Positions 26,829-34,572 of a stretch of DNA of 64,000 nt are shown here, piece after piece. Made by a program: the position numbers and the translations under genes. Below the pieces are notes generated by a model. The model did not search any database. It saw only the letters and a list, made by a program, of their open reading frames with translations, and was not told where the DNA came from. This stretch comes from Tsukamurella asaccharolytica (GTDB taxonomy: Bacteria; Actinomycetota; Actinomycetes; Mycobacteriales; Mycobacteriaceae). The stretch is taken from contig NZ_VIGW01000001.1 in the NCBI RefSeq assembly GCF_007858435.1, positions 1 through 64,000 of the forward strand, written 5' to 3'. The first letter of the stretch is position 1. Each line of letters begins with the position of its first letter.

Positions 26829-28211
26829 TCACGCGGTCGGGGCGCTGATCCGTCGATCCGCGCGCCGCTGATGCACCACGCTGGCGGCGACCACGATGAC
26901 GGCCAGGGCGGTCGAGAGCCCGACGGCGCTGCGCTGGCTCTCGTCGACGATCATCGCGACGATGACGAAGACGATGAACGCGATCACCGCGTAGGTGGCC
27001 CACGGGAAGAACCACATCCGCAGCGGCGACGGGGTGCTCTCCCGGCGGCGCAGGGCGATCTGACTGACCGCGATCACCAGGTAGACGAAGAGGGCCACCG
27101 CGCCCGTCGTCGCCAGGAGGTAGCCGAAGAGCTTCTCGGGCAGGACGTAGTTGCCGATCACCGCGAGGAAGCCCAGGATCATCGACGCCAGGACCGCGAC
27201 GGCGGGAACGCCCCGCTTCGTCGTCCGGCCGGCCGCGCGGGGCGCGTCGCCGCGGCTGGCGAGCGAGTACAGCATCCGCGAGGCGGTGTAGAGCGCGCTG
27301 TTGAGGCACGAGGCGACGGCCACGAGCACCACGACGTCCATGATCCCCGCGGCGGCAGGGATGTTCATGCCGCTCAGGACCGCCTGGTACGAGCCCGTCG
27401 CCGAGTCGAGCGTGTTCCACGGCACGAGCGCCACGATCACGAAGATCGAACCGATGTAGAACAGGCAGATGCGCCAGACCACCGAGTTCACCGCCTTGGT
27501 GATGCCCTTGGCGGGCTCGGGCGATTCGGCGGCGGCGATCGTCACGATCTCCGAGCCCATGAACGTGAACATGGTGGTGAGCATCGCCGCGATCACCGCC
27601 CCCGCGCCGTTCGGCATGAAGCCTCCTGTGTCCCACAGGTGGTGCACTCCGGAGACCCCCGAGCCGGGGAGCACGCCGAAGATCGCGAGCGCGCCCAGCA
27701 CCAGGAAGGCCGCGATGGCCAGGACCTTGATCAGCGCGAACCAGAATTCGAACTCGCCGTAGTTGCCGACCGAGAAGAGGTTGGTCACGGTGAGCAGCAC
27801 CACCACGAGCAGCGCCCAGGACCACTGCGGGCCGCCCACCGTCTTCGACAGGATCACCGCGGCCGCCGTCGCCTCGACCGGGATCACCAGCACCCAGAAC
27901 AGCCAGTACAGCCACCCGATGCTGCACCCCGCCCAGCGCCCGAGTGCCCGCTCCGCGTACGTCGAGAAGGAGCCGGTGTCGGGGTGCGCCGTCGCCATCT
28001 CGCCGAGCATCCGCATCACCAGGACCACCAACAGCCCGGCCAGGCTGTAGGAGATCAGCACCGCCGGACCGGCGAGCTTGATCGCGTTCGCCGATCCGAC
28101 GAACAGGCCGGCACCGATGACGCCCGCGATCGAGATCATCGTGATGTGCCGAGGCTTGAGGCTGGTGCCGAGCTGGTCGCCCTGGACACCGGTGTGCTCG
28201 CTGGTGCTCAT
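26829..28211 (-). CDS. APC-family amino-acid permease (GabP/AnsP-like)
   Basis: A 460-residue permease with 12 hydrophobic segments. Signature 'ISIAGVIGAGLFVGSANAI' lies in helix 1 and 'NLFSVGNYGEFEFWFALIKV' mid-protein; the latter is typical of the AAT subfamily (GABA, asparagine, proline and similar). The exact substrate is undetermined. TAGCGT six bases before the ATG suggests a leaderless transcript. It lies upstream of cydA on the same strand but is separated by the cyd operators. Confidence 0.88.
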   Translation of the reverse strand: MSTSEHTGVQGDQLGTSLKPRHITMISIAGVIGAGLFVGSANAIKLAGPAVLISYSLAGLLVVLVMRMLGEMATAHPDTGSFSTYAERALGRWAGCSIGWLYWLFWVLVIPVEATAAAVILSKTVGGPQWSWALLVVVLLTVTNLFSVGNYGEFEFWFALIKVLAIAAFLVLGALAIFGVLPGSGVSGVHHLWDTGGFMPNGAGAVIAAMLTTMFTFMGSEIVTIAAAESPEPAKGITKAVNSVVWRICLFYIGSIFVIVALVPWNTLDSATGSYQAVLSGMNIPAAAGIMDVVVLVAVASCLNSALYTASRMLYSLASRGDAPRAAGRTTKRGVPAVAVLASMILGFLAVIGNYVLPEKLFGYLLATTGAVALFVYLVIAVSQIALRRRESTPSPLRMWFFPWATYAVIAFIVFVIVAMIVDESQRSAVGLSTALAVIVVAASVVHQRRADRRISAPTA

Positions 28212-28217
28212 CCCGCG

Positions 28218-28223
28218 ACGCTA
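28218..28223 (-). promoter_or_regulatory. -10 box of the permease gene (leaderless)
   Basis: Minus-strand TAGCGT, six bases before the ATG at 28211; no Shine-Dalgarno seen. Confidence 0.45.
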
Positions 28224-28310
28224 TGCCCGTCGAAGCCCGTCCGAGGGCAGCGCCGGGATTGTCCGATTGAATTCTTCCTCACCGAACCTGCGCGAACGTG
28301 AAGGCCGGAA

Positions 28311-29174
28311 CTACGGGGTGTTCTCGATCCCGGCCTCGATGAGCGACCGGACCGTCCCGTCCATGGGCGCGGCGGGCAGGGCGCGGCCGTCCAGCGTATG
28401 CACCCGCGCGCACAGCGTGATCGACGAGACCAGCCACACCCCGTCGTTCATGACGAGGTCCGCGGGGAACAGCGGCTCGACGGCGGTGCGTACGCCCTTG
28501 TCCTCCGCGGCGTCGAAGAGGGCGCGCACCGTGGTGCCCGGCAGGATGCCCTGCTCCGCGGGCGGGGTGACCAGAGTGCGGCCGCGGGCGACCACGACGG
28601 TGGCGCGGGGCGCCTCGAGGATGCGTCCCTCGCTGGAGGTGAAGATCACGTCGTCGGCGCCCTGTTCGGCGGCGTACCGCGCGGCCGCCATGTTCACGGC
28701 GTAGGAGAGCGTCTTCGCGCCCAGGAGCAGCCACGGCGCGTCCGCGCCGAGCGCCGTCGAATAGCCCCGCGGGAGGGTGATGGCCGAGACGCCCTCGGCC
28801 CGAGCCGCCCGCACCCGCTCGGGCAGGGGGCTCACCATGACGTACGCGGTGGGCGTGCCGGGATCGGACTCGCGGCCCCGCGTGTAGACGAGCCGCAGCG
28901 CCCCCTCGGCGCTCCCCGCCTCCTCGCCGTAGAGCATCGCGGCGCGCTGCATCGCCGCCCACCACGCGCCGTCGTTCGGCGCGGGGAGGCCGAGCGCGGC
29001 GGCCGAACGGCCCAGCCGATCGAGGTGCGCGCGCCCCTTGAGCGGCGCGCCGTCGCGCACCAGGAGGGTCTCGAAGCAGCCGTCACCGCGGACCGCGCCC
29101 AGGTCGTCGGCGTACAGCAGGGGCGCGTCGGGAGCGCGCACGGAACCGTCCAGGGTGACCACCACGGATGCCAT
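28311..29174 (-). CDS. pabC: Class IV aminotransferase, aminodeoxychorismate lyase-like
   Basis: A 287-residue PLP enzyme. The catalytic Lys is in 'LLGAKTLSYAVNM' (~K154), followed by 'GADDVIFTSSEGRILEAPRATV'-like cofactor phosphate region (shown in part) and 'GILPGTTVRAL'. The best reading is 4-amino-4-deoxychorismate lyase, giving p-aminobenzoate for folate, but D-amino-acid or branched-chain transaminase activity cannot be excluded. It corresponds by position to Rv0812. TACTGT seven bases before the ATG supports the start. Confidence 0.78.
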   Translation of the reverse strand: MASVVVTLDGSVRAPDAPLLYADDLGAVRGDGCFETLLVRDGAPLKGRAHLDRLGRSAAALGLPAPNDGAWWAAMQRAAMLYGEEAGSAEGALRLVYTRGRESDPGTPTAYVMVSPLPERVRAARAEGVSAITLPRGYSTALGADAPWLLLGAKTLSYAVNMAAARYAAEQGADDVIFTSSEGRILEAPRATVVVARGRTLVTPPAEQGILPGTTVRALFDAAEDKGVRTAVEPLFPADLVMNDGVWLVSSITLCARVHTLDGRALPAAPMDGTVRSLIEAGIENTP

Positions 29175-29181
29175 GGCGGCA

Positions 29182-29187
29182 ACAGTA
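29182..29187 (-). promoter_or_regulatory. -10 box of the class IV aminotransferase (leaderless)
   Basis: Minus-strand TACTGT, seven bases before the ATG at 29174. Confidence 0.45.
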
Positions 29188-29221
29188 TTCGACGCCCCGG
29201 AGCGCCGCGCAGCCACCGGGG

Positions 29222-29227
29222 TAAGCT
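29222..29227 (+). promoter_or_regulatory. -10 box of the YgfZ gene (leaderless)
   Basis: TAAGCT six bases before the GTG at 29234. Back-to-back with the divergent promoter at 29182-29187. Confidence 0.45.
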
Positions 29228-29233
29228 CGGGGA

Positions 29234-30283
29234 GTGTCGACCGAAGAACATTCCACGTCCGGCATCATGAACCCGGAGGGCACTCCGGATACCGGCGTGA
29301 CCTGGCATTTCGGGGATCCCTTCGGTGAGCAGCGGGCGGCCGAACGCGGCGCCGCGGTGATCGACCGCTCGCATCGCCGCGTGATCACCCTGACGGGCCC
29401 CGAGCGCCTGTCGTGGCTGCACTCGATCACCAGCCAGCACCTGAAGCACCTGCCGGACCGCACCGCGACGCAGAACCTCAATCTGGACGGCAGCGGCCGC
29501 GTGCTCGACCACTTCCACCTCATCGACGTCGACGGCACCACCTACCTCGACACCGAGCCGGCCGCGCTCGCGCCCCCGGAGGCGCCGCTGAGCCCGGACC
29601 TCGCCACGTACCTGCAGCGAATGGTCTTCCGGTCCGACGTGCAGGTGCAGGCGCGCGACGATCTCGCGGTGCTGACCGTGATCGGCCCCGAGGCCGAGAC
29701 CGTCGCCGCCCAGGTGGAGGGGGTCCGCCGCAGCGAGCCCGGCGAGGTGAACCTCGTCGTGTCGCGGGAGCGGCTCGGCGCGGATTTCGCGGCCCTCGTC
29801 GCCGCCGGGGCGCGCCCGGCAGGCACCTGGGCCTACGAGGCCCGACGGGTCGCCGCCGCCCGCGCCCGGCAGGGCGTCGACACCGACGAGAAGACCATCC
29901 CGCACGAGGTCGATTGGATCGACACCGCCGTGCACCTGGACAAGGGCTGCTATCGCGGGCAGGAGACCGTCGCGCGCGTGCACAACCTGGGCCGGCCACC
30001 GCGCCGCCTCGTGCTCCTGCACCTCGACGGTTCCGCCGACGCCCGGCCCGCGACGGGCGACCCCGTGACGCTGGACGGGCGCACCGTCGGACGACTCGGC
30101 ACCGTCGTCGAACACGCCGACTACGGCCCCCTCGCTCTCGCGCTGATCAAGCGGTCGGTCCCGGACGACGCGAAGCTCGACGCTGGCGGAGCGGCCGCCG
30201 CGATCGACACCGACGTCACGCCGTCGGCGGACGCCGCAGAGCAAGCCGGACGGTCCGCGGTCGATCGGCTGCGCGGCCGATGA
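29234..30283 (+). CDS. ygfZ: YgfZ/GcvT-domain folate-binding protein
   Basis: A 349-residue protein of the YgfZ (IBA57) family, which uses tetrahydrofolate to maintain certain iron-sulfur enzymes. The family-defining motif K-G-C-Y-x-G-Q-E appears as 'DKGCYRGQETVARV' with Cys239. The GcvT-like N-terminal domain has 'GPERLSWLHSITSQHL'. It is divergent from the pabC-like gene, a folate-related pairing that makes sense. The stop overlaps the ATG of the MOSC gene. Confidence 0.92.
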   Translation: MSTEEHSTSGIMNPEGTPDTGVTWHFGDPFGEQRAAERGAAVIDRSHRRVITLTGPERLSWLHSITSQHLKHLPDRTATQNLNLDGSGRVLDHFHLIDVDGTTYLDTEPAALAPPEAPLSPDLATYLQRMVFRSDVQVQARDDLAVLTVIGPEAETVAAQVEGVRRSEPGEVNLVVSRERLGADFAALVAAGARPAGTWAYEARRVAAARARQGVDTDEKTIPHEVDWIDTAVHLDKGCYRGQETVARVHNLGRPPRRLVLLHLDGSADARPATGDPVTLDGRTVGRLGTVVEHADYGPLALALIKRSVPDDAKLDAGGAAAAIDTDVTPSADAAEQAGRSAVDRLRGR

Positions 30284-30918
30284 CGCCGACCAGGGTCGTC
30301 GCGGTCTGCGTCGTCGGCGAGGAGCGGCAGCTCGATCCGCGCAGGCCGGAGCAGCGCACCGCCATCGACAAGCGGCCCGCCGACGGGCCCGTCGACGTGG
30401 GCCGGCTGGGTCCGGTCACCGACCACGTCTGCGACACCCGGCACCACGGTGGCGAGGAACAGGCCGTCTACGCCTACTCCGAGCACGAGGCGCGGCGCTG
30501 GGCCGACGAGCTCGGTCGCGAGCTCCCGCCCGGCTGGTTCGGGGAGAACCTGCGCCTCGACGGCGACACCACGGACCTCGTGGTGGGTACCCGGCTTCGG
30601 GTCGGGGCGACGCTCAAGCTTGAGGTAACGATCCCCCGCACGCCGTGCCGCACCTTCGCGCTGTGGTCCGGCGAGGACGATTGGCTGGCGCGATTCATGG
30701 CCAGGGGCGATTCCGGGGCGTATCTCCGCGTCCTCGAACCCGGTCCTGTGGCGGCCGGCGATCCGGTGGTCGTCGCGCACGTCCCGGCGCACGGCGCGAC
30801 CGTCCGGGACCTGTTCCGCGCGACCCGACCCGACCGGCTGCGCGCCCTCCTCGAGGCCGGTGACCTGCCCCCGAAGGTCGAAAAGGACGCCACGAAGGCC
30901 CTCAAACGCGCCGACTGA
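30280..30918 (+). CDS. MOSC-domain protein (YiiM-like)
   Basis: A 212-residue protein with a MOSC beta-barrel domain. 'YAYSEHEARRWADELGRELPPGWFGENLRL' is the typical entry to the fold (cut: 'GRELPPGWFGENLRLDG'), and the conserved Cys is in 'IPRTPCRTFALW'. The domain binds molybdenum cofactor or sulfur carriers; YiiM relatives reduce N-hydroxylated compounds. It is translationally coupled to ygfZ (ATGA). Confidence 0.88.
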   Translation: MTPTRVVAVCVVGEERQLDPRRPEQRTAIDKRPADGPVDVGRLGPVTDHVCDTRHHGGEEQAVYAYSEHEARRWADELGRELPPGWFGENLRLDGDTTDLVVGTRLRVGATLKLEVTIPRTPCRTFALWSGEDDWLARFMARGDSGAYLRVLEPGPVAAGDPVVVAHVPAHGATVRDLFRATRPDRLRALLEAGDLPPKVEKDATKALKRAD

Positions 30919-30952
30919 CACCCGGGCGGCAGCATCAACGGCGCGAGCACGC

Positions 30953-31034
30953 TAAACTGGACGGCAGGAAGAATTACTACACGGAGAAAGGGGCCGCCAC
31001 CCACCGGTTGATCCGGTAGCTGGCCGCCCCTTCA
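30953..31034 (+). promoter_or_regulatory. Promoter and structured 5' UTR of the DUF3073 gene
   Basis: -10 TAAACT (30953-30958) gives a ~90-base leader. Bases 30988-31034 form a long imperfect hairpin (AAGGGGCCGCC…CCGG / CCGG…GGCCGCCCCTT), and AGGGGG-TCCCCC next to the start may fold over the ribosome-binding site. Candidate RNA regulator or stability element. Confidence 0.45.
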
Positions 31035-31053
31035 TTGCGCAAGGGGGTCCCCC

Positions 31054-31254
31054 ATGGGCCGCGGCCGGGCTAAGGCGAAGCAGACCAAGGTTGCACGGGA
31101 GCTGAAGTACAGCACCCCGAGCACCGACCTGAAGAGGCTGCAGGACGAGCTGGCGGGTGGCGTGACCGACGAGGCCGATGTTCTCGCCACACACCCCGAG
31201 TGGAGCGACGTCGCGGGAGAGCCGTACCGCGAAGAGGAGTGGCGCCGCGCCTGA
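31054..31254 (+). CDS. DUF3073 small basic protein
   Basis: A 66-residue protein starting MGRGRAKAKQTKVARELKY, a positively charged N-terminus followed by an acidic half. It is the hallmark of the actinobacterial DUF3073 family and sits beside purM as in mycobacteria (Rv0810c). Function unknown; the basic tail suggests nucleic-acid or ribosome contact. A structured leader precedes it. Confidence 0.9.
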   Translation: MGRGRAKAKQTKVARELKYSTPSTDLKRLQDELAGGVTDEADVLATHPEWSDVAGEPYREEEWRRA

Positions 31255-31289
31255 CGCGCGTCGCGCCCTCCCGCTCGCATCTCCGGCAC

Positions 31290-31316
31290 GGCACCGTGAC
31301 CACGGGTCACGGTGCC
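31290..31316. terminator. Bidirectional terminator between DUF3073 gene and purM
   Basis: GGCACCGTGACC-acg-GGTCACGGTGCC, a perfect 12-bp stem with a three-base loop between convergent genes. Confidence 0.7.
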
Positions 31317-31326
31317 TCCGGCGTTC

Positions 31327-32403
31327 CTAGAACTTCGGGTGCGATCCGCTCAGTACCGCTCCGGTGGAGGCACCGTCGGACTTCTTGATCGTGCCCAGGA
31401 CCCAGCTGTCGATGTGGCGTGCCGTGAGCACGGCCAGCGCGCGGTCGACGTCCTCGGGCGCGACGATCGCGACCATGCCGACGCCCATGTTGAAGGTCTT
31501 CTCCATCTCGGCCTGCTCCACCCGCCCGCGCTGCGCGATGAGCGCGAACACGGCCGACGGGCTCCAGGTGTTGCGATCGAGCTCGGCGACAAGTCCGTCG
31601 GGGATCACGCGGCCCAGATTGGCCGCGAGTCCGCCACCGGTGACGTGGCAGAACGTGCGGACCTGCGTCTCCTGCGCGAGCCGCAGGCAGTCGAGGGCGT
31701 AGATGGCGGTGGGCTCGAGCAGCTCCTCGCCCAGCGGGCGGCCGAACTCCTCGACATAGCCGCCGAGGTCCATGTGGCCCCAGTCGAGCAGCACCTTGCG
31801 GGCCAGGCTGTAGCCGTTGCTGTGCAGTCCGGAGCTCGCCATGGCGATCACGACGTCGCCGGCGCGCACGTTGTCGGGGCCGAGCACCTCGTCGGCCTCG
31901 ACGACGCCGACGCCGGTCGCGGACAGGTCGTACTCGCCCTCGGCCATGAGGCCCGGGTGCTCGGCGGTCTCGCCGCCCAGGAGGGCGCAGCCGGCGCGGA
32001 CGCAGCCCTCGGCGATGCCGCCGACCAGTTCGGCGACGGTCTCGGGGACCACCTTGCCGACGGCGATGTAGTCCTGCAGGAACAGTGGCTCGGCGCCGGT
32101 CACGACGAGGTCGTCGACGACCATGGCGACGAGGTCGATGCCGACGGTGTCGTGCTTGCCCAGGGCCTGCGCCACGGCGATCTTGGTGCCGACGCCGTCG
32201 GTGGACGCGGCGAGCACCGGCTCGCGGTACTTCTTCAGCGCGAACAGGCCGGCGAAACCGCCGAGGCCGCCGAGGACCTCGGGGCGGGTCGCGCGCTTCG
32301 CGTGCGGCTTGAACAGCTCGACGGCCCGGTCACCGGCCTCGATGTCGACTCCTGCAGCGGCGTACGAGGCACCCTGCGGCGGGTGGGTGTTGGAATCCGT
32401 CAC
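31327..32403 (-). CDS. purM: Phosphoribosylformylglycinamidine cyclo-ligase PurM
   Basis: A 358-residue enzyme that closes the imidazole ring of purines (FGAM to AIR, ATP-dependent). Family text: 'SYAAAGVDIEAGDRAVE', 'STDGVGTKIAVA', 'GIDLVAMVVDDLVVTGAEPLFLQDY' (in part) and 'GCALLGGETAEHPG', then 'SSGLHSNGYSL' and 'HVTGGGLAANLGRV'. The GTG at 32403 follows TAGCCT by eight bases with no Shine-Dalgarno, so it may be leaderless. Downstream of purF on the same strand (74-base gap). Confidence 0.96.
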   Translation of the reverse strand: MTDSNTHPPQGASYAAAGVDIEAGDRAVELFKPHAKRATRPEVLGGLGGFAGLFALKKYREPVLAASTDGVGTKIAVAQALGKHDTVGIDLVAMVVDDLVVTGAEPLFLQDYIAVGKVVPETVAELVGGIAEGCVRAGCALLGGETAEHPGLMAEGEYDLSATGVGVVEADEVLGPDNVRAGDVVIAMASSGLHSNGYSLARKVLLDWGHMDLGGYVEEFGRPLGEELLEPTAIYALDCLRLAQETQVRTFCHVTGGGLAANLGRVIPDGLVAELDRNTWSPSAVFALIAQRGRVEQAEMEKTFNMGVGMVAIVAPEDVDRALAVLTARHIDSWVLGTIKKSDGASTGAVLSGSHPKF

Positions 32404-32477
32404 GGATTCATAGGCTACCGGACCGGGAGACGGCGGGCGTCCAGCGCAGTCAGGGGCCCGCGCCGGGCCGGCCCCGC

Positions 32478-34040
32478 TCAGGGACGACGCAGCGCGGACG
32501 CGTTGTCGTTCTCGGCCTGCAGCGGGTCGCCCTGCGTGCCGGCCTTGAGCATGTTCTCCAGGACGGCCTTGCCCATCGACGTCGACTCCGGCAGCGGGAT
32601 GGGGTACACCCCGTCGAAGCAGGCCCGGCACAGGGATTCGCCCGCGTGCTCGGTGGCCGCGGTCATCTCGTCGAGCGAGATGTAGCCCAGCGAGTCGGCG
32701 CCGATCGCCGCGCGGACCGACTCGACCATCGCCTCCATGGAGTCGGCGCCGCCGCCGTTGGCGATGAGCTCGGCCGGAGAGGCGAAGTCGATGCCGTAGA
32801 AGCAGGGCCACTTCACCGGCGATGAGGCGATGCGCACGTGGATCTCGGCGGCGCCGGCCTCGCGGAGCATGCGGATCAGGGCGCGCTGGGTGTTGCCGCG
32901 GACGATCGAATCGTCGACGACGACGAGCCGCTTGCCGCGGATCACCTCGCGCAGCGGGTTGAGCTTGAGCCGGATGCCGAGCTGGCGAATGGTCTGGGAG
33001 GGCTGGATGAAGGTGCGGCCGACGTAGGCGTTCTTCATCAGGCCCTGGCCGTAGGGGATGCCCGATTCCTGGGCGTAGCCGACGGCCGCGGGCGTGCCCG
33101 ACTCCGGTACCGGGATCACCAGATCGCCGTCGGCGGGGTGCTCACGCGCCAGGCGTCGTCCGATGTCGACGCGCGTCGAATGCACCGATCGGCCGTGGAT
33201 CACCGAGTCGGGGCGGGCGAGGTAGACGTACTCGAAGATGCAGGTCTTCGGGGTGGGCTCGGCGAAGCGGGTGGAACGCACGCCGTCCTCGTCGATCGCG
33301 AGCAGTTCGCCGGGCTCGATGTCGCGGACGAACGAGGCGCCGACGATGTCGAACGCGGCGGTCTCGGACGCCACCACCCAGCCGCGGTCCAGGCGGCCCA
33401 GCGAAAGCGGGCGCACGCCGTGCGGATCCCGCGCGGCGTAGAGGGTGTGCTCGTCCATGAAGGTGAGGCAGAAGGCGCCCTTGACCGTGGGCAGCAACTC
33501 CATCGCCGCCTGCTCCAGCGTGCGGTCGGCGGCTGCGTGCGCCAGCAGCGCCGTGAGGATGTCGGAGTCGGAGGTGCCCGCGCTGCGCGGGCGGCCGCCG
33601 ACGACGCCCACCTCGACGGCCCGCTCTGCGAGCTCCGCGGTGTTGACCAGGTTGCCGTTGTGGCCGAGCGCCACGCCGTTGCCCGCGCTGGTGGTGCGGA
33701 AGATCGGCTGGCTGTTCTCCCAGGTGGTGGAGCCGGTGGTCGAGTAGCGGCAGTGGCCGATGGCCACGTGGCCGGGCATGGAGCTCAGCGTCTGCTCGTC
33801 GAAGACCTGACTGACCAGGCCGAGATCCTTGAAGACCAGCACCTGCTGGCCGTCGCCGACCGCGATGCCGGCGGCCTCCTGGCCGCGGTGCTGCAGGGCG
33901 TAGAGGCCGTAGTAGGAGAGCTTCGCCACGTCCTCCCCGGTGGCCCAGACGCCGAAGACGCCGCACTCCTCCCGGGGCTCCTGCTCCTCACCCTCATCGA
34001 GTGGAGCGGGGTTGACGACGCTGAGCGGAAGCTGCGGCAC
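32478..34040 (-). CDS. purF: Amidophosphoribosyltransferase PurF
   Basis: A 520-residue enzyme catalysing the committed step of purine synthesis (PRPP plus glutamine to phosphoribosylamine). The Ntn glutaminase nucleophile is Cys26 in 'PREECGVFG', behind a 25-residue propeptide. The PRTase PRPP loop is 'RLVVVDDSIVRGNTQ'. The C-terminal Cys pattern 'ESLCRACFDG', with upstream Cys residues, fits the Fe-S form of the enzyme. The GTG at 34040 has AGGAG six bases before it. Confidence 0.97.
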   Translation of the reverse strand: MPQLPLSVVNPAPLDEGEEQEPREECGVFGVWATGEDVAKLSYYGLYALQHRGQEAAGIAVGDGQQVLVFKDLGLVSQVFDEQTLSSMPGHVAIGHCRYSTTGSTTWENSQPIFRTTSAGNGVALGHNGNLVNTAELAERAVEVGVVGGRPRSAGTSDSDILTALLAHAAADRTLEQAAMELLPTVKGAFCLTFMDEHTLYAARDPHGVRPLSLGRLDRGWVVASETAAFDIVGASFVRDIEPGELLAIDEDGVRSTRFAEPTPKTCIFEYVYLARPDSVIHGRSVHSTRVDIGRRLAREHPADGDLVIPVPESGTPAAVGYAQESGIPYGQGLMKNAYVGRTFIQPSQTIRQLGIRLKLNPLREVIRGKRLVVVDDSIVRGNTQRALIRMLREAGAAEIHVRIASSPVKWPCFYGIDFASPAELIANGGGADSMEAMVESVRAAIGADSLGYISLDEMTAATEHAGESLCRACFDGVYPIPLPESTSMGKAVLENMLKAGTQGDPLQAENDNASALRRP

Positions 34041-34146
34041 GGCTGACTCCTGGGGCTGGGGGCATGGCCTGACCCGATTGTAGGACCGACCCGCCAGCGG
34101 AAACGAATCGACGAGTAGGTTTCTTCCCGGAGGACAGGGAGCACGA

Positions 34147-34527
34147 GTGGCGAAGGCGATCGATCCGGCGGCGATGCGGGCCGCGGTACTGGCGGTCCGG
34201 GACTGGATCGTCGACGACGACGCGCCCTCTCCCCCGCGGGCCGCGGTCGCCGCCGCGGTACGGTCGACGGCCCGCACACTGGCACAGGACGCGCCGGGCG
34301 GATCGGTCGAGGTGCGGGTACCCCCCTTCGTCGCCGTGCAGTGCATCGAGGGCCTTCGGCACACCCGGGGCACGCCCCCGAACGTCGTGGAGTGCGCGCC
34401 GCGTGTCTGGCTGCGACTGGCGACGGGCGCGGTCACCGTCGACGAAGCGGCGGAGGCCGCCGACCTCGCGGCCAGCGGCTCCCGCGCGGGCGAGATCGCG
34501 CGGTACCTGCCGATCGTGCGGCTCTAG
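34147..34527 (+). CDS. Sterol-carrier-like protein (Rv0807 family)
   Basis: A 126-residue protein with an SCP-2-like alpha/beta core: 'VRVPPFVAVQCIEG' followed by 'NVVECAPRVWLRLATGAVTVDEA'. Actinobacterial members are invariably next to purF. Probable binding of a hydrophobic ligand; no enzyme motif is seen. GTG start with GGAGG about 12 bases upstream. Confidence 0.8.
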   Translation: MAKAIDPAAMRAAVLAVRDWIVDDDAPSPPRAAVAAAVRSTARTLAQDAPGGSVEVRVPPFVAVQCIEGLRHTRGTPPNVVECAPRVWLRLATGAVTVDEAAEAADLAASGSRAGEIARYLPIVRL

Positions 34528-34572
34528 CGATTCGGCCGCGAGCGCCGCGACGCTTCTGCAAAGCTGCGAACC

